A stretch of DNA of 64,000 bases from Desulfuromonadaceae bacterium (lineage in GTDB: Bacteria > Desulfobacterota > Desulfuromonadia > Geobacterales > Pseudopelobacteraceae). The notes under the pieces were generated by a model that was not told where the DNA came from, did not search any database, and worked only from the letters and a program-made list of their open reading frames with translations. Below are positions 18,097 to 26,823 of this stretch, piece by piece. Where the stretch lies: assembly GCA_028687585.1 (NCBI GenBank), contig JAQTZV010000020.1, positions 48,739-112,738 of the forward strand, in the 5' to 3' direction. The position numbers and the translations under genes were made by a program. Positions within the stretch are counted from its first letter, which is position 1; every line of letters begins with the position of its first letter.

Positions 18097-19233
18097 ATGA
18101 GTAAACAACAGAATAGTGACGCATCAGAGAAAACAGAACAAAGTTTAGAAACACGGGAATATTCAGTTGGCGAGATTCTTAAGCAGCGAGGAGTTTCCCG
18201 GCGTGACTTCCTCAAGTTCTGTACGGCGATGACGGCAGCAATGTCGCTGCCGGCATCTTTTGCGACATCCGTTGCTCAGGCACTGGACGAAGTAAAACGT
18301 CCGACGCTGGTCTGGCTGAACTTCCAGGATTGCACCGGTGATTCAGAAGCACTGTTGCGCGCTGCCAATCCGACCGTCGGCGAGATCATTCTTGATATTC
18401 TGTCGGTAGATTATCACGAAACGATTATGGCCGCTGCCGGACATCAGGCTGATGAGGCACTGGAATCGACCATCACCAAGTATAAAGGCAAGTATCTCTG
18501 TGTTGTTGAGGGCTCTATCTCAATGAAGGATGATGGCGTATATGGCTGCACCAGCGGCAAAACACATCTGGAAATCGCCCGCAAGGTCTGTGGCAGTGCC
18601 GCAGCAACTATTGCCATTGGAACCTGTGCAGCGTATGGCGGCATTGCTGCCGCAGTTCCCAATCCAACCGGCGCCGTCGGCGTCAAGGATGCAGTACCCG
18701 GCGCCACCGTCATTAATCTTCCCGGTTGCCCGTGCAACGCGGATAACCTGACCGCTACAATAGTACATTATCTGGTCTTCGGTAAAATACCCGCCTTGGA
18801 CGGTAAAGGTCGCCCGCTCTTTGCGTATGGCAAGCGCATTCATGACAACTGTGAACGACGTCCGCATTTCGACGCCGGCCAATATGTTGAGCATTGGGGT
18901 GATAATGCCCATCGCAAAGGCTTCTGTCTCTACAAGATGGGATGCAAGGGACCGGCTACGTTCCACAACTGTCCAACCCAGCGATACAACGAAAAAACCA
19001 GCTGGCCGGTTGCTTCCGGGCACGGCTGTGCCGGCTGCTCCGAACCGCAATTCTGGGATACCATGGGACCAATGTACAAACGTCTGCCGAATGTCCCGGG
19101 TTTTGGCATTGAACAAACCGCCGACAAAATCGGGCTGGGCATGGCGGTTGGAGTAGGTGCGGCGTTTGCAGTGCATGGCGTCATCAGCGCGCTGCGTAAA
19201 GACAAAAAACCTGAAGAAACCAGGGAGGGTTAA
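18097..19233 (+). CDS. [NiFe]-hydrogenase small subunit, Tat-exported, Hya-like
   Basis: The start at 18097 follows AAAGGGGG; the protein has 378 residues. A twin-arginine signal (SRRDFLKF, RR at 35-36) and hydrophobic stretch direct the folded complex across the membrane. Proximal-cluster positions are C79, C177 and C211, but the second residue of the usual CxxC is aspartate (CTGD, D82). Medial and distal ligands appear in IHDNCERR, FCLYKMGCKG, NCPTQRYN and HGCAGCSE. A C-terminal hydrophobic anchor (about 350-370) is followed by a charged tail. It is the first gene of the SLB operon, three bases before the large subunit. Overall similarity suggests Geobacter HyaS. Confidence 0.93.
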   Translation: MSKQQNSDASEKTEQSLETREYSVGEILKQRGVSRRDFLKFCTAMTAAMSLPASFATSVAQALDEVKRPTLVWLNFQDCTGDSEALLRAANPTVGEIILDILSVDYHETIMAAAGHQADEALESTITKYKGKYLCVVEGSISMKDDGVYGCTSGKTHLEIARKVCGSAAATIAIGTCAAYGGIAAAVPNPTGAVGVKDAVPGATVINLPGCPCNADNLTATIVHYLVFGKIPALDGKGRPLFAYGKRIHDNCERRPHFDAGQYVEHWGDNAHRKGFCLYKMGCKGPATFHNCPTQRYNEKTSWPVASGHGCAGCSEPQFWDTMGPMYKRLPNVPGFGIEQTADKIGLGMAVGVGAAFAVHGVISALRKDKKPEETREG

Positions 19234-19236
19234 CAT

Positions 19237-20931
19237 ATGGCCAGGATTGTCGTAGATCCGATTACCAGAATTGAGGGGCATCTCCGCATTGAAGCCGAGA
19301 TCGAAGGTGGCTTCATAAAGGATGCCTGGAGTTCAGCTACCATGTTTCGTGGTATCGAAAAAATCCTTCGCGGACGTGACCCTCGTGATGCCTGGTTCTG
19401 GACGCAGCGTTTTTGCGGCGTCTGCACCACGGTTCATTCGATTGCTTCTGTCAGGGCTGTTGAAGATGCGCTTAAAATAAAGATTCCACCCAATGCCCAG
19501 CTGATTCGAAATATCATCATGGGTATCCAGAATGTGCAGGATCATGTCATTCATTTTTATCATCTGCATGCGCTTGACTGGGTTGACATCACATCCGGAC
19601 TGAAAGCCGATCCGACCAAAACAGCCGCTCTTGCCGCCTCGTTGTCCGATTGGCCCAATAACTCTGCCACTTACTTCAAGGCGGTTCAGGACAAGGTAAA
19701 GGCGTTTGTTGCCTCCGGCCGTCTGGGACCTTTTGCCAACGCCTACTGGGGACACCCGGCCTACAAACTACCGCCTGAAGCGAACCTTATGGCGACCGCC
19801 CATTATCTCGAGGCGCTTGAGTGGCAGAAGGATGTCATCAAGATTCATGCTATCCTCGGGAGTAAGAACCCGCATCCGCAATCGTTCCTCGTGGGTGGCA
19901 TGTCAATCCCGATCGACCCTGATTCCCAGAATGCGCTCAACGCTGACAAACTGATGGAAATCAAGCGTCTGCTGAAAAAGGCGCAGGACTTCGTCGAGAA
20001 AGTGTACATCCCTGATCTGCTGGCCGTCGCCTCCTTTTATAAGGAGTGGGCTGCAATAGGTGGCGGTCTGGGGAACTATATGTCCTACGGAGAATTCCCG
20101 GATGCCAACGGCAACCTCTGGTTCCCTTCCGGGGCGTTACTTGACAAAGATCTCTCTAAAGTCATTACGGTTGATCAGGGCAAAATTGCTGAATATGTTG
20201 ATCACTCATGGTTTGAAGGCGCCGGGACCGGAAAAGGGCTGCATCCGTTTGACGGCGAAACTGAAGTACGCTATACCGGCCCGAAACCGCCGTACGCAAA
20301 TCTTGATACGAATGCAAAATATTCGTTTGTAAAGTCGCCGCGCTACGAAGAGAAGGCGATGGAGGTCGGCCCGCTTGCCCGTATTCTGGTGGCGTATGCT
20401 TCCGGGCATAAAGAGACAAAAGCTGTTGTTGATCTGGTGCTTGGAAAACTGGGAGTCGGTGCTCCGGCGCTCTTCTCAACGCTTGGCCGCACCGCGGCAC
20501 GAGGGATTGATGCCCTGCTGATCGCACAGCAGACACCAAAGTGGCTTGATGAATTAATCGGCAATATTTCCAAGGGAGATTATCGTATTCACAACAATGA
20601 GCGTTGGGATCCATCCACCTGGCCGACTGAAGCAAAAGGATACGGTTTCCATGAAGCACCGCGAGGTGCCCTTGGTCACTGGATCAAAATCAAGGATCAG
20701 AAGATTCAGAACTACCAGGCGGTGGTTCCCTCCACCTGGAACGCGTCACCTCGCGATGCCAAGGGGCAGCGGGGGGCTTATGAAGCCGCACTGGTCGGTA
20801 CGCCGGTGGCTGACGCCAACAAGCCGCTTGAAATTCTCCGCACCATTCATTCCTTTGACCCCTGCCTTGCCTGCGCAGTTCATGTGATGGACGTTGACGG
20901 CAATGAAGTGGTCAGGGTCAAGGTATCCTAG
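19237..20931 (+). CDS. [NiFe]-hydrogenase large subunit, Hya-like
   Basis: This 564-residue catalytic subunit has both nickel-binding pairs: RFCGVCTTVH (C60, C63) and DPCLACAVH (C543, C546). The 15 residues after H549 form the peptide removed by a maturation endopeptidase once nickel is inserted. The N-terminal ITRIEGHLRIEAEIEGG is the usual first motif. With the small subunit it oxidises H2 at the outer face of the membrane and passes electrons to cytochrome b. No hyaD/hybD-type protease or hyp gene is present in the window, so maturation must rely on genes elsewhere. SD GGAGG precedes the ATG closely. Confidence 0.95.
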   Translation: MARIVVDPITRIEGHLRIEAEIEGGFIKDAWSSATMFRGIEKILRGRDPRDAWFWTQRFCGVCTTVHSIASVRAVEDALKIKIPPNAQLIRNIIMGIQNVQDHVIHFYHLHALDWVDITSGLKADPTKTAALAASLSDWPNNSATYFKAVQDKVKAFVASGRLGPFANAYWGHPAYKLPPEANLMATAHYLEALEWQKDVIKIHAILGSKNPHPQSFLVGGMSIPIDPDSQNALNADKLMEIKRLLKKAQDFVEKVYIPDLLAVASFYKEWAAIGGGLGNYMSYGEFPDANGNLWFPSGALLDKDLSKVITVDQGKIAEYVDHSWFEGAGTGKGLHPFDGETEVRYTGPKPPYANLDTNAKYSFVKSPRYEEKAMEVGPLARILVAYASGHKETKAVVDLVLGKLGVGAPALFSTLGRTAARGIDALLIAQQTPKWLDELIGNISKGDYRIHNNERWDPSTWPTEAKGYGFHEAPRGALGHWIKIKDQKIQNYQAVVPSTWNASPRDAKGQRGAYEAALVGTPVADANKPLEILRTIHSFDPCLACAVHVMDVDGNEVVRVKVS

Positions 20932-20944
20932 AAAGGGGGCGATC

Positions 20945-21667
20945 ATGAGCGAACCTTTAATCTTTAAACGGTATTATGTGTGGCAACTGCCGGTCCGCAT
21001 CTGTCACTGGGTCAATGCGTTGTCGGTGCTGCTCCTCTCAATAAGCGGCTTCCTTATCGGGTATCCGGTTATTGTCGGCAGTTCACCAGAGTCCTTTCTG
21101 ATGGGCTGGGTGCGCTTCATTCACTTTGTTGCCGGCTATGCCCTTATCATCAGCGTGATCTCACGCCTGCTCTGGTCACTTAACGATCACTGCTTCTCGG
21201 GGTGGCGGGAGTATTTCCCCTTCCTCACGAGAGAAGGGAGGAAGCAGATTCTGGTGATGCTGAAATTTTATTTTTTCATCGATCGCAAGACACCGGATGC
21301 CGTCGGGCATAATCAGCTTGCGGTAACGGCGTATGTTGGGCTCTTCCTGATTTTTTTCGGGATGTTTGTCAGCGGATTTGCGCTGTATGCCGAGTATGCT
21401 CCGGGCGGAACCATGCATGCCGTATTGAATCCGGTTTACCTGATTTTGTCGACACAGACATTGCACTTGTATCATCATATCGGCATGTGGCTGATAATCT
21501 GCTTTGTTATCAACCATATTTATAGCGTCTGGCTTTTGGATATCAAGGAGAAGGGAGGGGAAATAACCAGTATTTTCAGTGGGTATAAATATACCACCAA
21601 GGTGCATGTCTTTTCCGAAGGTAAAGAGTGTGACGAGAACGGCTGTTTTATCAAAGTAAAAAAATAG
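20945..21667 (+). CDS. Hydrogenase cytochrome b subunit
   Basis: The true start is ATG 20945 after AAAGGGGG, giving 240 residues. Four or more membrane helices are apparent, with histidines placed as di-haem ligands in HyaC/HybB-type cytochromes b: RICHWVNALSV, FIHFVAGYALI and LYHHIGMWLIICFVINH. It anchors the hydrogenase and moves electrons from the small subunit to the quinone pool. It is the third gene of the operon, 13 bases after the large subunit, and is followed by a terminator at 21714. A longer ORF reading from 20894 would overlap the large subunit and is not supported. Confidence 0.92.
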   Translation: MSEPLIFKRYYVWQLPVRICHWVNALSVLLLSISGFLIGYPVIVGSSPESFLMGWVRFIHFVAGYALIISVISRLLWSLNDHCFSGWREYFPFLTREGRKQILVMLKFYFFIDRKTPDAVGHNQLAVTAYVGLFLIFFGMFVSGFALYAEYAPGGTMHAVLNPVYLILSTQTLHLYHHIGMWLIICFVINHIYSVWLLDIKEKGGEITSIFSGYKYTTKVHVFSEGKECDENGCFIKVKK

Positions 21668-21713
21668 CCGGATTGAACAGAAACGATATGACGGGGCGAG
21701 TTCCACCCCGTGG

Positions 21714-21742
21714 GGGGCATGCCGAATGGTATGCCCCGTTTT
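21714..21742 (+). terminator. Rho-independent terminator after the hydrogenase operon
   Basis: GGGGCATGCC (21714-21723) and GGTATGCCCC (21728-21737) form a ten-pair stem with one G-U and a GAAT loop, followed by GTTTT. A weaker hairpin, ACGGGG/CCCCGT, lies just upstream. The site separates the plus-strand hydrogenase genes from the convergent selU gene. Confidence 0.85.
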
Positions 21743-21786
21743 AATGCCGTAAGAATTTCATGAGAATAACTACCGGAAGCATCACC

Positions 21787-22806
21787 CTATCTTGCGCTCC
21801 AGAACTTTTCCAGCACGGTTTCCGCCCGCCCAAAATCCTCCAGCTCCAGTTCCAGATCCGGTGTCCAGGGGCGATGCTTGTAGTACATTTTGTCGTAGTA
21901 CCCTTCAACCAGCCCTCGGGCAATTCCTGCAACATCCCACCCTTCAATACAGCTTTTCAACTCGGCATAACGGTTACTGCCGAGCTTTTTTCTAATGCGC
22001 TCAAGAGCATCCAGCATCGCCTCACGGTATTCCGGGATGGCGTACTCAGCCTTTAGCCGTTCTATACGCGTTTCAATAGACGCATAACACCAGATTTTGC
22101 AACTCTCAGCCATTTTCTGATACAGGCTCCCCGGCAGAGAGTACTTTCCGATGCGTTGGCTCTCCCCTTCCAGTACAATCGGTCTGCCGGGCGGCAGCTG
22201 TCTGAACGCATTCCAAAGGGCCGTTTCAAAATGCTTCTGGGTAAAATCCTGCTTGAGCCCAAGGGCGCCAAAAGCAGAACCCCGGTGACAGGCAATCCCT
22301 TCAAGATCAATAGTTGCCCATGACGCAGGATTCAGGCCGTTGATAAAAGGCGTCTTGCCGGTGCCGGTCATCCCGTGCATGACGATGAGCGGCACTGGAA
22401 AATTACACTGCTCAAAAGAAGCAATTACATGGCTGCGAAAACTTTTATACCCGCCAACAAGCTGACGGGCTGCTGTTCCACAGGATTCAACCAGCATGGC
22501 AACAGAGTGGCTGCGCAGGCCGCCACGCCAGCAGTAAACAATGATCGGTCGTCCGGCAGACAGGGAAACTATCTGGTCAACCATGCGATAAAAACGGGAA
22601 CAGGTTAACTCAAGGCCTCTCCTGCGGGCCTCAATCGGCCCAACCTGCTTATAGATGGTCCCTACTTCCACTCGCTCTTCATTGGTCAGAAGAGGAACAT
22701 TATATGCGCCGGGAATATGATCATCTTCAAACTCCAGAGGGGTTCTCACATCTATCAGACAGTGGCTGTCAACCAGTTCCGGAGTAAATTGTATCTTCTC
22801 AGGCAT
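21787..22806 (-). CDS. selU: tRNA 2-selenouridine synthase (rhodanese plus P-loop)
   Basis: This 339-residue protein, with start at 22806, replaces sulfur by selenium in 2-thiouridine at the wobble position of certain tRNAs, using selenophosphate. The N-terminal rhodanese domain carries the catalytic loop YCWRGGLRS with C92; a P-loop GMTGTGKT (145-152) follows, and conserved IDLEGIACHRGSAFG lies beyond it. The reading frame continues upstream, but that part is a shadow of the Nudix gene, whose stop overlaps the selU start by eight bases. Its location beside yedF and selD links it to local selenophosphate supply. Confidence 0.93.
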   Translation of the reverse strand: MPEKIQFTPELVDSHCLIDVRTPLEFEDDHIPGAYNVPLLTNEERVEVGTIYKQVGPIEARRRGLELTCSRFYRMVDQIVSLSAGRPIIVYCWRGGLRSHSVAMLVESCGTAARQLVGGYKSFRSHVIASFEQCNFPVPLIVMHGMTGTGKTPFINGLNPASWATIDLEGIACHRGSAFGALGLKQDFTQKHFETALWNAFRQLPPGRPIVLEGESQRIGKYSLPGSLYQKMAESCKIWCYASIETRIERLKAEYAIPEYREAMLDALERIRKKLGSNRYAELKSCIEGWDVAGIARGLVEGYYDKMYYKHRPWTPDLELELEDFGRAETVLEKFWSAR

Positions 22807-23287
22807 AAGCTGTTTCCGGTCGTTGACCAAAATCCATTTCCTTTTGAAGTTGATACGGGCGGATGGTGTAGGAGCGATATCTGGTTGAGCCGTCATAATT
22901 GAGGAGCGCTTTTAGCCGCTCGTTCATTACGGTACCGGAAACTTTTTCCAGGGCATCTCCTTCCGTGAACCAGCATGCTTCTGCACTGTCTCCGCTCCCC
23001 GACAGATCGCCGCTTTTGTACGTGCCCAGAAAGGTAAAGATGACTGCCGGAGGCAGTGAAACCATTGACCAGACCGCCGCGAGCGGGCCCACTTCAATCT
23101 CGACGCCCGCCTCTTCCAGCACCTCTCGATGCAGGGCTGCGACAAGATCCTCCCCCTCCTCCACCCGCCCCTGCGGTATTTCCCAGCCACGCTTATGACT
23201 TCTGATCAGCAGCACTTCGTTGCTGACATTTCTGACAAGACAGCCGACCACAACGGTATGCACCGGACTGCTTTTACTCGTCGACAT
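22799..23287 (-). CDS. Nudix hydrolase
   Basis: This 162-residue protein carries a complete Nudix box from G40 to V62 (G-x5-E-x7-REVLEEAGV), the magnesium site for hydrolysing nucleoside diphosphates linked to another group. The region before it (SHKRGWEIPQGRVEEGE) resembles the RppH/Ap4A group, but the substrate is not readable. GAGGT precedes the ATG. Its stop overlaps selU by eight bases, so the two are translated together inside the selenium block. Whether it has any selenium-related role is unknown. Confidence 0.9.
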   Translation of the reverse strand: MSTSKSSPVHTVVVGCLVRNVSNEVLLIRSHKRGWEIPQGRVEEGEDLVAALHREVLEEAGVEIEVGPLAAVWSMVSLPPAVIFTFLGTYKSGDLSGSGDSAEACWFTEGDALEKVSGTVMNERLKALLNYDGSTRYRSYTIRPYQLQKEMDFGQRPETAYA

Positions 23288-23306
23288 ACGTTACCTCGCA
23301 GGATAC

Positions 23307-24416
23307 TTATTTTCCTCTGGGTGAAAAAAGTTCGTCAATTGCATCAAAATCAAGGCTGGTCTCGGCCAGAATCCGAATAAGATCCAGCTTTTCTCTGTCC
23401 TCAGCAACAATTTTTGACACATCCCTGCTTATTGCCTGATACAGTTCAGCGGACGTCCATTTTTCAGTCCGCATAAAAGGGATTCTGCTTTTGTCGAGAA
23501 TCTGCTGGGTAACAGCGCTGATCGGAGAATGTCCCGAAATTACCAGTCCTGCAATCAGAGGCCGATACTCCGGCATCTTGTAGAGATGCGCCAGCGTGAC
23601 CAGCAATTCATTTCTGCTGCTGGTCACCAGCAAGAGCGAAGGTTCCTGAATGAGCTCCATGACTCGCTGCGTAGAGGCCGCCCCAACCAGAACCTTGAAG
23701 ATAATTTTCAGCTTGTCACGCTGATTGCCCTGGAGCGGCAGGTCCAGAATTTGGGAGATCCGCTGCAGGGTCGGGTTAGCCAGGACCGGTTGATAATCAA
23801 AGCCACCGATCACCTTGAACGGCTCATTGATTAATGCCCGCCGCAAATAATCGAGACTGCGCTCTCGTTGCGCTGATATCAACTTGTTGACCAGAATAGC
23901 CCGGACATCAACCCGCTCTTTCTCAAAATACGCCTGCAGTACGGAAATCCGATCTACCACACTCCCCAGGCCGCCACCGGTGACCAGCAGCAGCGGAGCA
24001 TCAAGCATATGGGCAATTCTGGCATTGGATATCTGCATCACAGAGCCGACACCCGGATGCCCCGACCCCTCAATGATAATGAAGTCGCACTTCTTCTCCA
24101 GTTCGGTATACGCATGTATTATCCGTTTTTGAAGATCGCCGGGGGAGATGATTCCGTCGACAACATTGCGGGTAGTATCAGGCGAGAGCACGACCGGAGA
24201 CATCAAATCAAGATTTTTGGTCAGCTTGAAAACTTGGGCCATCAGGGCAACGTCCTTGTCCACAACCTGCCCGTGAAACGTCACAGTCTGACCGCCGAAC
24301 GGCTTGATAAACCCTACCCGTTTGTACTTCTTCAGGGCAAGATGCACAAGGCTTATACTGGTCGTCGTCTTACCGCTGTTTTTGTCTATCGCTGCTATGA
24401 AAATTTTCTTTGCCAT
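23307..24416 (-). CDS. BioD-like P-loop protein with DRTGG domain (COG0857 type)
   Basis: This protein has 369 residues from ATG 24416; a TTG six bases earlier is possible. The N-terminal half resembles the dethiobiotin-synthetase/phosphotransacetylase-N fold: Walker A AIDKNSGKT (9-17), KPFGGQ, FIIIEGSGHPGVGSV and LLLVTGGGLGSVVDR. The second half (about 205-320) is DRTGG-like: LLVTSSRNELLVTLAHLYK and IAGLVISGHSPISAVTQQIL. There is no phosphotransacetylase catalytic domain, so it is a stand-alone regulator- or ligase-like protein of unknown reaction. It is inside the selU-selD block and transcribed with it. Confidence 0.75.
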   Translation of the reverse strand: MAKKIFIAAIDKNSGKTTTSISLVHLALKKYKRVGFIKPFGGQTVTFHGQVVDKDVALMAQVFKLTKNLDLMSPVVLSPDTTRNVVDGIISPGDLQKRIIHAYTELEKKCDFIIIEGSGHPGVGSVMQISNARIAHMLDAPLLLVTGGGLGSVVDRISVLQAYFEKERVDVRAILVNKLISAQRERSLDYLRRALINEPFKVIGGFDYQPVLANPTLQRISQILDLPLQGNQRDKLKIIFKVLVGAASTQRVMELIQEPSLLLVTSSRNELLVTLAHLYKMPEYRPLIAGLVISGHSPISAVTQQILDKSRIPFMRTEKWTSAELYQAISRDVSKIVAEDREKLDLIRILAETSLDFDAIDELFSPRGK

Positions 24417-24483
24417 ATTCAACGCTCGGTTTTGATTAATATTTCAGAGAGATAAGAACCGTATCCAATGCACACGAGGCATT

Positions 24484-25095
24484 CTAAACGGTAATGACAC
24501 TATCGGCACGCTTCATACCGGTAACGATATCAAGCATATTTGTCACCTCACCGACCTGCATCTTATCCAGAATATGGAAATATGCCAGACAGGCACCGCA
24601 CGCCAGAATCTGCACGCCATTTTCAACAAGCTCTTGTAAAAGCGGCACCGCCTCGGAACCTTTTGACGTAAAGCTGACACCGCTGTTGACAAAAGCAACG
24701 CACCAGAGATCGGAGCCCATCTCTTTGAGTGTTTTTATAAAGTTGAACATCAGCATGTCACCTAACGCATCATCGCCATGCCCCATATGCCCGCTCGTAA
24801 CCAGCACCATGATCTTCTTCCCGGTTCCCGGCCGAATGACCTCTTGCGTTGGAGAGGCTGCAGGGGGAACGTACGCCCCCTCCCCTCGTGTACCAACGAC
24901 GCGAAACCCGCCCTCCTGGGGCTCTGTCTGCACCTGATAGCTTTGATGTTCGAGAAAACGGCTGACATTCTGCCGCGCAGCCTCATTATCAACGAGAACC
25001 GCAATATCTATTGAGACCTCTTTTGCAAGAGTATCTCTAACATGCAATACCGGGGCAGGACAGTTCATGCCGCGGCAATCAAGCTCCTTCATCAT
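24484..25095 (-). CDS. yedF: YedF-type selenium metabolism protein (TusA + DsrE domains)
   Basis: The start is taken at 25095 because GGAGG lies five bases before it, inside an upstream ATG codon context; the result is 203 residues. A TusA-like domain (ELDCRGMNCPAPVLHV, CPxP cysteine C12) is followed from about residue 90 by a DsrE-like domain (MVLVTSGHMGHGDD, then VQILACGACLAYF with a CxxC). Proteins of this architecture accompany selD and are annotated as sulfurtransferase-like selenium metabolism proteins, proposed to carry reduced selenium to SelD. Direct proof of the reaction is lacking. It is about 20 bases upstream of the neighbouring selD gene's stop, on the same strand. Confidence 0.88.
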   Translation of the reverse strand: MMKELDCRGMNCPAPVLHVRDTLAKEVSIDIAVLVDNEAARQNVSRFLEHQSYQVQTEPQEGGFRVVGTRGEGAYVPPAASPTQEVIRPGTGKKIMVLVTSGHMGHGDDALGDMLMFNFIKTLKEMGSDLWCVAFVNSGVSFTSKGSEAVPLLQELVENGVQILACGACLAYFHILDKMQVGEVTNMLDIVTGMKRADSVITV

Positions 25096-25116
25096 ACGAT
25101 CCTCCATTAGTAACGG

Positions 25117-26163
25117 TTATTCCACAACAATCCTGTCGATCGGCTTCGCAATAACCTCACCGACAATCGCCGCGCAGTCGATCCCTCCCGCTATCAAGGC
25201 AGCGACGAGTCGCTCCGCCTCTCCGGCGGCAACCGCAATCAGCAGCCCGCCGGATGTCTGCGGATCAAACAGCAGATCCTGTACCCTCTGAGGAACCGAC
25301 GTAGCAAAATAGACAAACGCCCCTCTGAAACTTCTGTTGTTATAGGCTCCGGCCGGAATCAACCCCATGGCAGCCCACTCCAGCGCCTCAGGGAACATCG
25401 GCACCTCAGATGCGCTTATACGCACGCCGAACCCCGAATCTACCACCATCTCGGCCAGATGCCCCAGAAAACCAAAACCGGTGATGTCCGTACAGGCGTG
25501 AACCGAAAAATCATTCATAATCAATGCCGCATCGCGGTTCAGGGTCGCCATTGCCTGGGTAACCCTGTTCGTCAAAGCCTGATCGGCCAATCCGGCCTTG
25601 ATGGCAGTGGCGACAATGCCAGTGCCGAGCGGTTTGGTAAGAATCAGGCGATCACTGCACTGAAGGCTCCGTTTAGTCAGGATACGGTCAGGGTGGATGT
25701 AACCGGTCACAGAAAGACCATATTTCAGTTCGCTGTCCTCTACCGTATGTCCGCCAACCAGAACGACCCCGGCCTCGCGCATCTTACTCAAACCGCCTTC
25801 AATAATAGTGCGTAGAATTGAGATATCCATGGTGCTGGCGGGAAAAGCCACTATATTCATCGCTGTTTTCGGCACGCCCCCCATGGCGTAAATATCGCTC
25901 AGAGCGTTGGCCGCAGCTATTTGACCAAAGCTGAAGGGGTCATCAACCATCGGCGGGAAAAAATCGACCGTCTGCACCAGAGCTAGATCGTCCGACACCC
26001 GATAAACAGCCGCGTCATCGGCGCGTTCAAGGCCGACAAGAAGATTCGGATCGACAGGCAGATCAAGCCCGCAGAGCGCTTTATCGAGGATACCGGGAGC
26101 AATTTTTGCGGCACACCCGGCTCCCTTGACCGACTGGGTAAGCCGTACGGTATCATTACTCAT
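25117..26163 (-). CDS. selD: Selenophosphate synthetase
   Basis: This 348-residue enzyme makes selenophosphate from selenide and ATP for selenocysteine and 2-selenouridine. The active-site segment VKGAGCAAKI has cysteine at position 17 (not selenocysteine) and K20. Metal- and ATP-binding stretches include DDAAVYRVSDDLALVQTVDFFPP, ALSDIYAMGG and VLVGGHTVEDSE. AGGAG precedes the ATG. It is the promoter-proximal gene of the selD-yedF-BioD-like-Nudix-selU series. The adjacent selU is an obvious consumer; selA and selB are not in the window. Confidence 0.95.
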   Translation of the reverse strand: MSNDTVRLTQSVKGAGCAAKIAPGILDKALCGLDLPVDPNLLVGLERADDAAVYRVSDDLALVQTVDFFPPMVDDPFSFGQIAAANALSDIYAMGGVPKTAMNIVAFPASTMDISILRTIIEGGLSKMREAGVVLVGGHTVEDSELKYGLSVTGYIHPDRILTKRSLQCSDRLILTKPLGTGIVATAIKAGLADQALTNRVTQAMATLNRDAALIMNDFSVHACTDITGFGFLGHLAEMVVDSGFGVRISASEVPMFPEALEWAAMGLIPAGAYNNRSFRGAFVYFATSVPQRVQDLLFDPQTSGGLLIAVAAGEAERLVAALIAGGIDCAAIVGEVIAKPIDRIVVE

Positions 26164-26318
26164 AAAAAAACTCCTATTACGTACTGCATGCTCCTGTACT
26201 GGTCGAATATTCTTAACAGAATTCGCCTGCTACATCCATATAATTTAGTTTACGAGAGAGATGCGAGTTGTTAGAATCTGACGGAACATTAATTTCTATT
26301 TTAAAGGAGGAAGCAACC

Positions 26319-26750
26319 ATGAAAACTGTCAGGGACATGCTTTTAGGCAAAGAGGCGCGGATATTGTCAGTCACACCTGATTCCACAGTATTTGCAGCGA
26401 TCAAGCTCATGTCCGACAGGAATGTCGGTGCACTCCCGGTAATGGATGGTGAAAAGCTGGTGGGTATTATCTCCGAGCGCGATTACGCAAGAAAGGTAAT
26501 ATTGGAGGGCAGATCGTCAAAGGATACCCTGGCCAAAGAGATCATGACCAAAGAAGTCATCTTCATCAGACCGGGAAACACCAATGAAGAGTGCATGGCG
26601 CTGATGACAGAGAAGTTTTTGCGGCACCTTCCCGTAATAGAGAATAACAAGGTTATCGGAATTATATCAATTGGTGACGTGGTTAAGGCGATCATTTCGG
26701 AGCAGCATTTCACTATCAACAATCTTCAGGATTACATCATGCATGGCTGA
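26319..26750 (+). CDS. Two-CBS-domain protein
   Basis: This 143-residue protein begins at ATG 26319 after a strong AAGGAGG. Two CBS repeats fill it: VRDMLLGKEARILSVTPDST to the first GIISERDYARKV (about 5-62), then MTKEVIFIRPGNTNEE to GIISIGDVVKAI (about 75-128). CBS pairs bind adenine nucleotides and act as energy sensors, but stand-alone versions have no known partner. It is monocistronic, convergent with the membrane-protein gene on the other strand, and followed by a terminator. Confidence 0.9.
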   Translation: MKTVRDMLLGKEARILSVTPDSTVFAAIKLMSDRNVGALPVMDGEKLVGIISERDYARKVILEGRSSKDTLAKEIMTKEVIFIRPGNTNEECMALMTEKFLRHLPVIENNKVIGIISIGDVVKAIISEQHFTINNLQDYIMHG

Positions 26751-26788
26751 CCGGTCAATCGGGCGGATAATTTATCGCAATAAACCGG

Positions 26789-26819
26789 GCCGTTGGACAA
26801 CCTCTCCAACGGTCTTTTT
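26789..26819 (+). terminator. Rho-independent terminator after the CBS gene
   Basis: CCGTTGGA (26790-26797) pairs with TCCAACGG (26805-26812), extended by a G-U pair, and is followed by CTTTTT. It lies 40 bases past the CBS stop and just before the 3' end of the opposing gene. Confidence 0.85.
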
Positions 26820-26823
26820 ATGT

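Noticed and set aside
18520..19281. A 253-residue minus-strand frame opposite the hydrogenase small subunit
   Set aside because: Shadow of a confidently assigned gene.
22807..22896. N-terminal extension of selU by 30 codons
   Set aside because: It runs inside the Nudix gene, and the rhodanese domain begins properly at 22806.
25117..26163. Possible selenocysteine at the SelD active site
   Set aside because: The codon at the active-site position encodes cysteine (C17), with no in-frame TGA.
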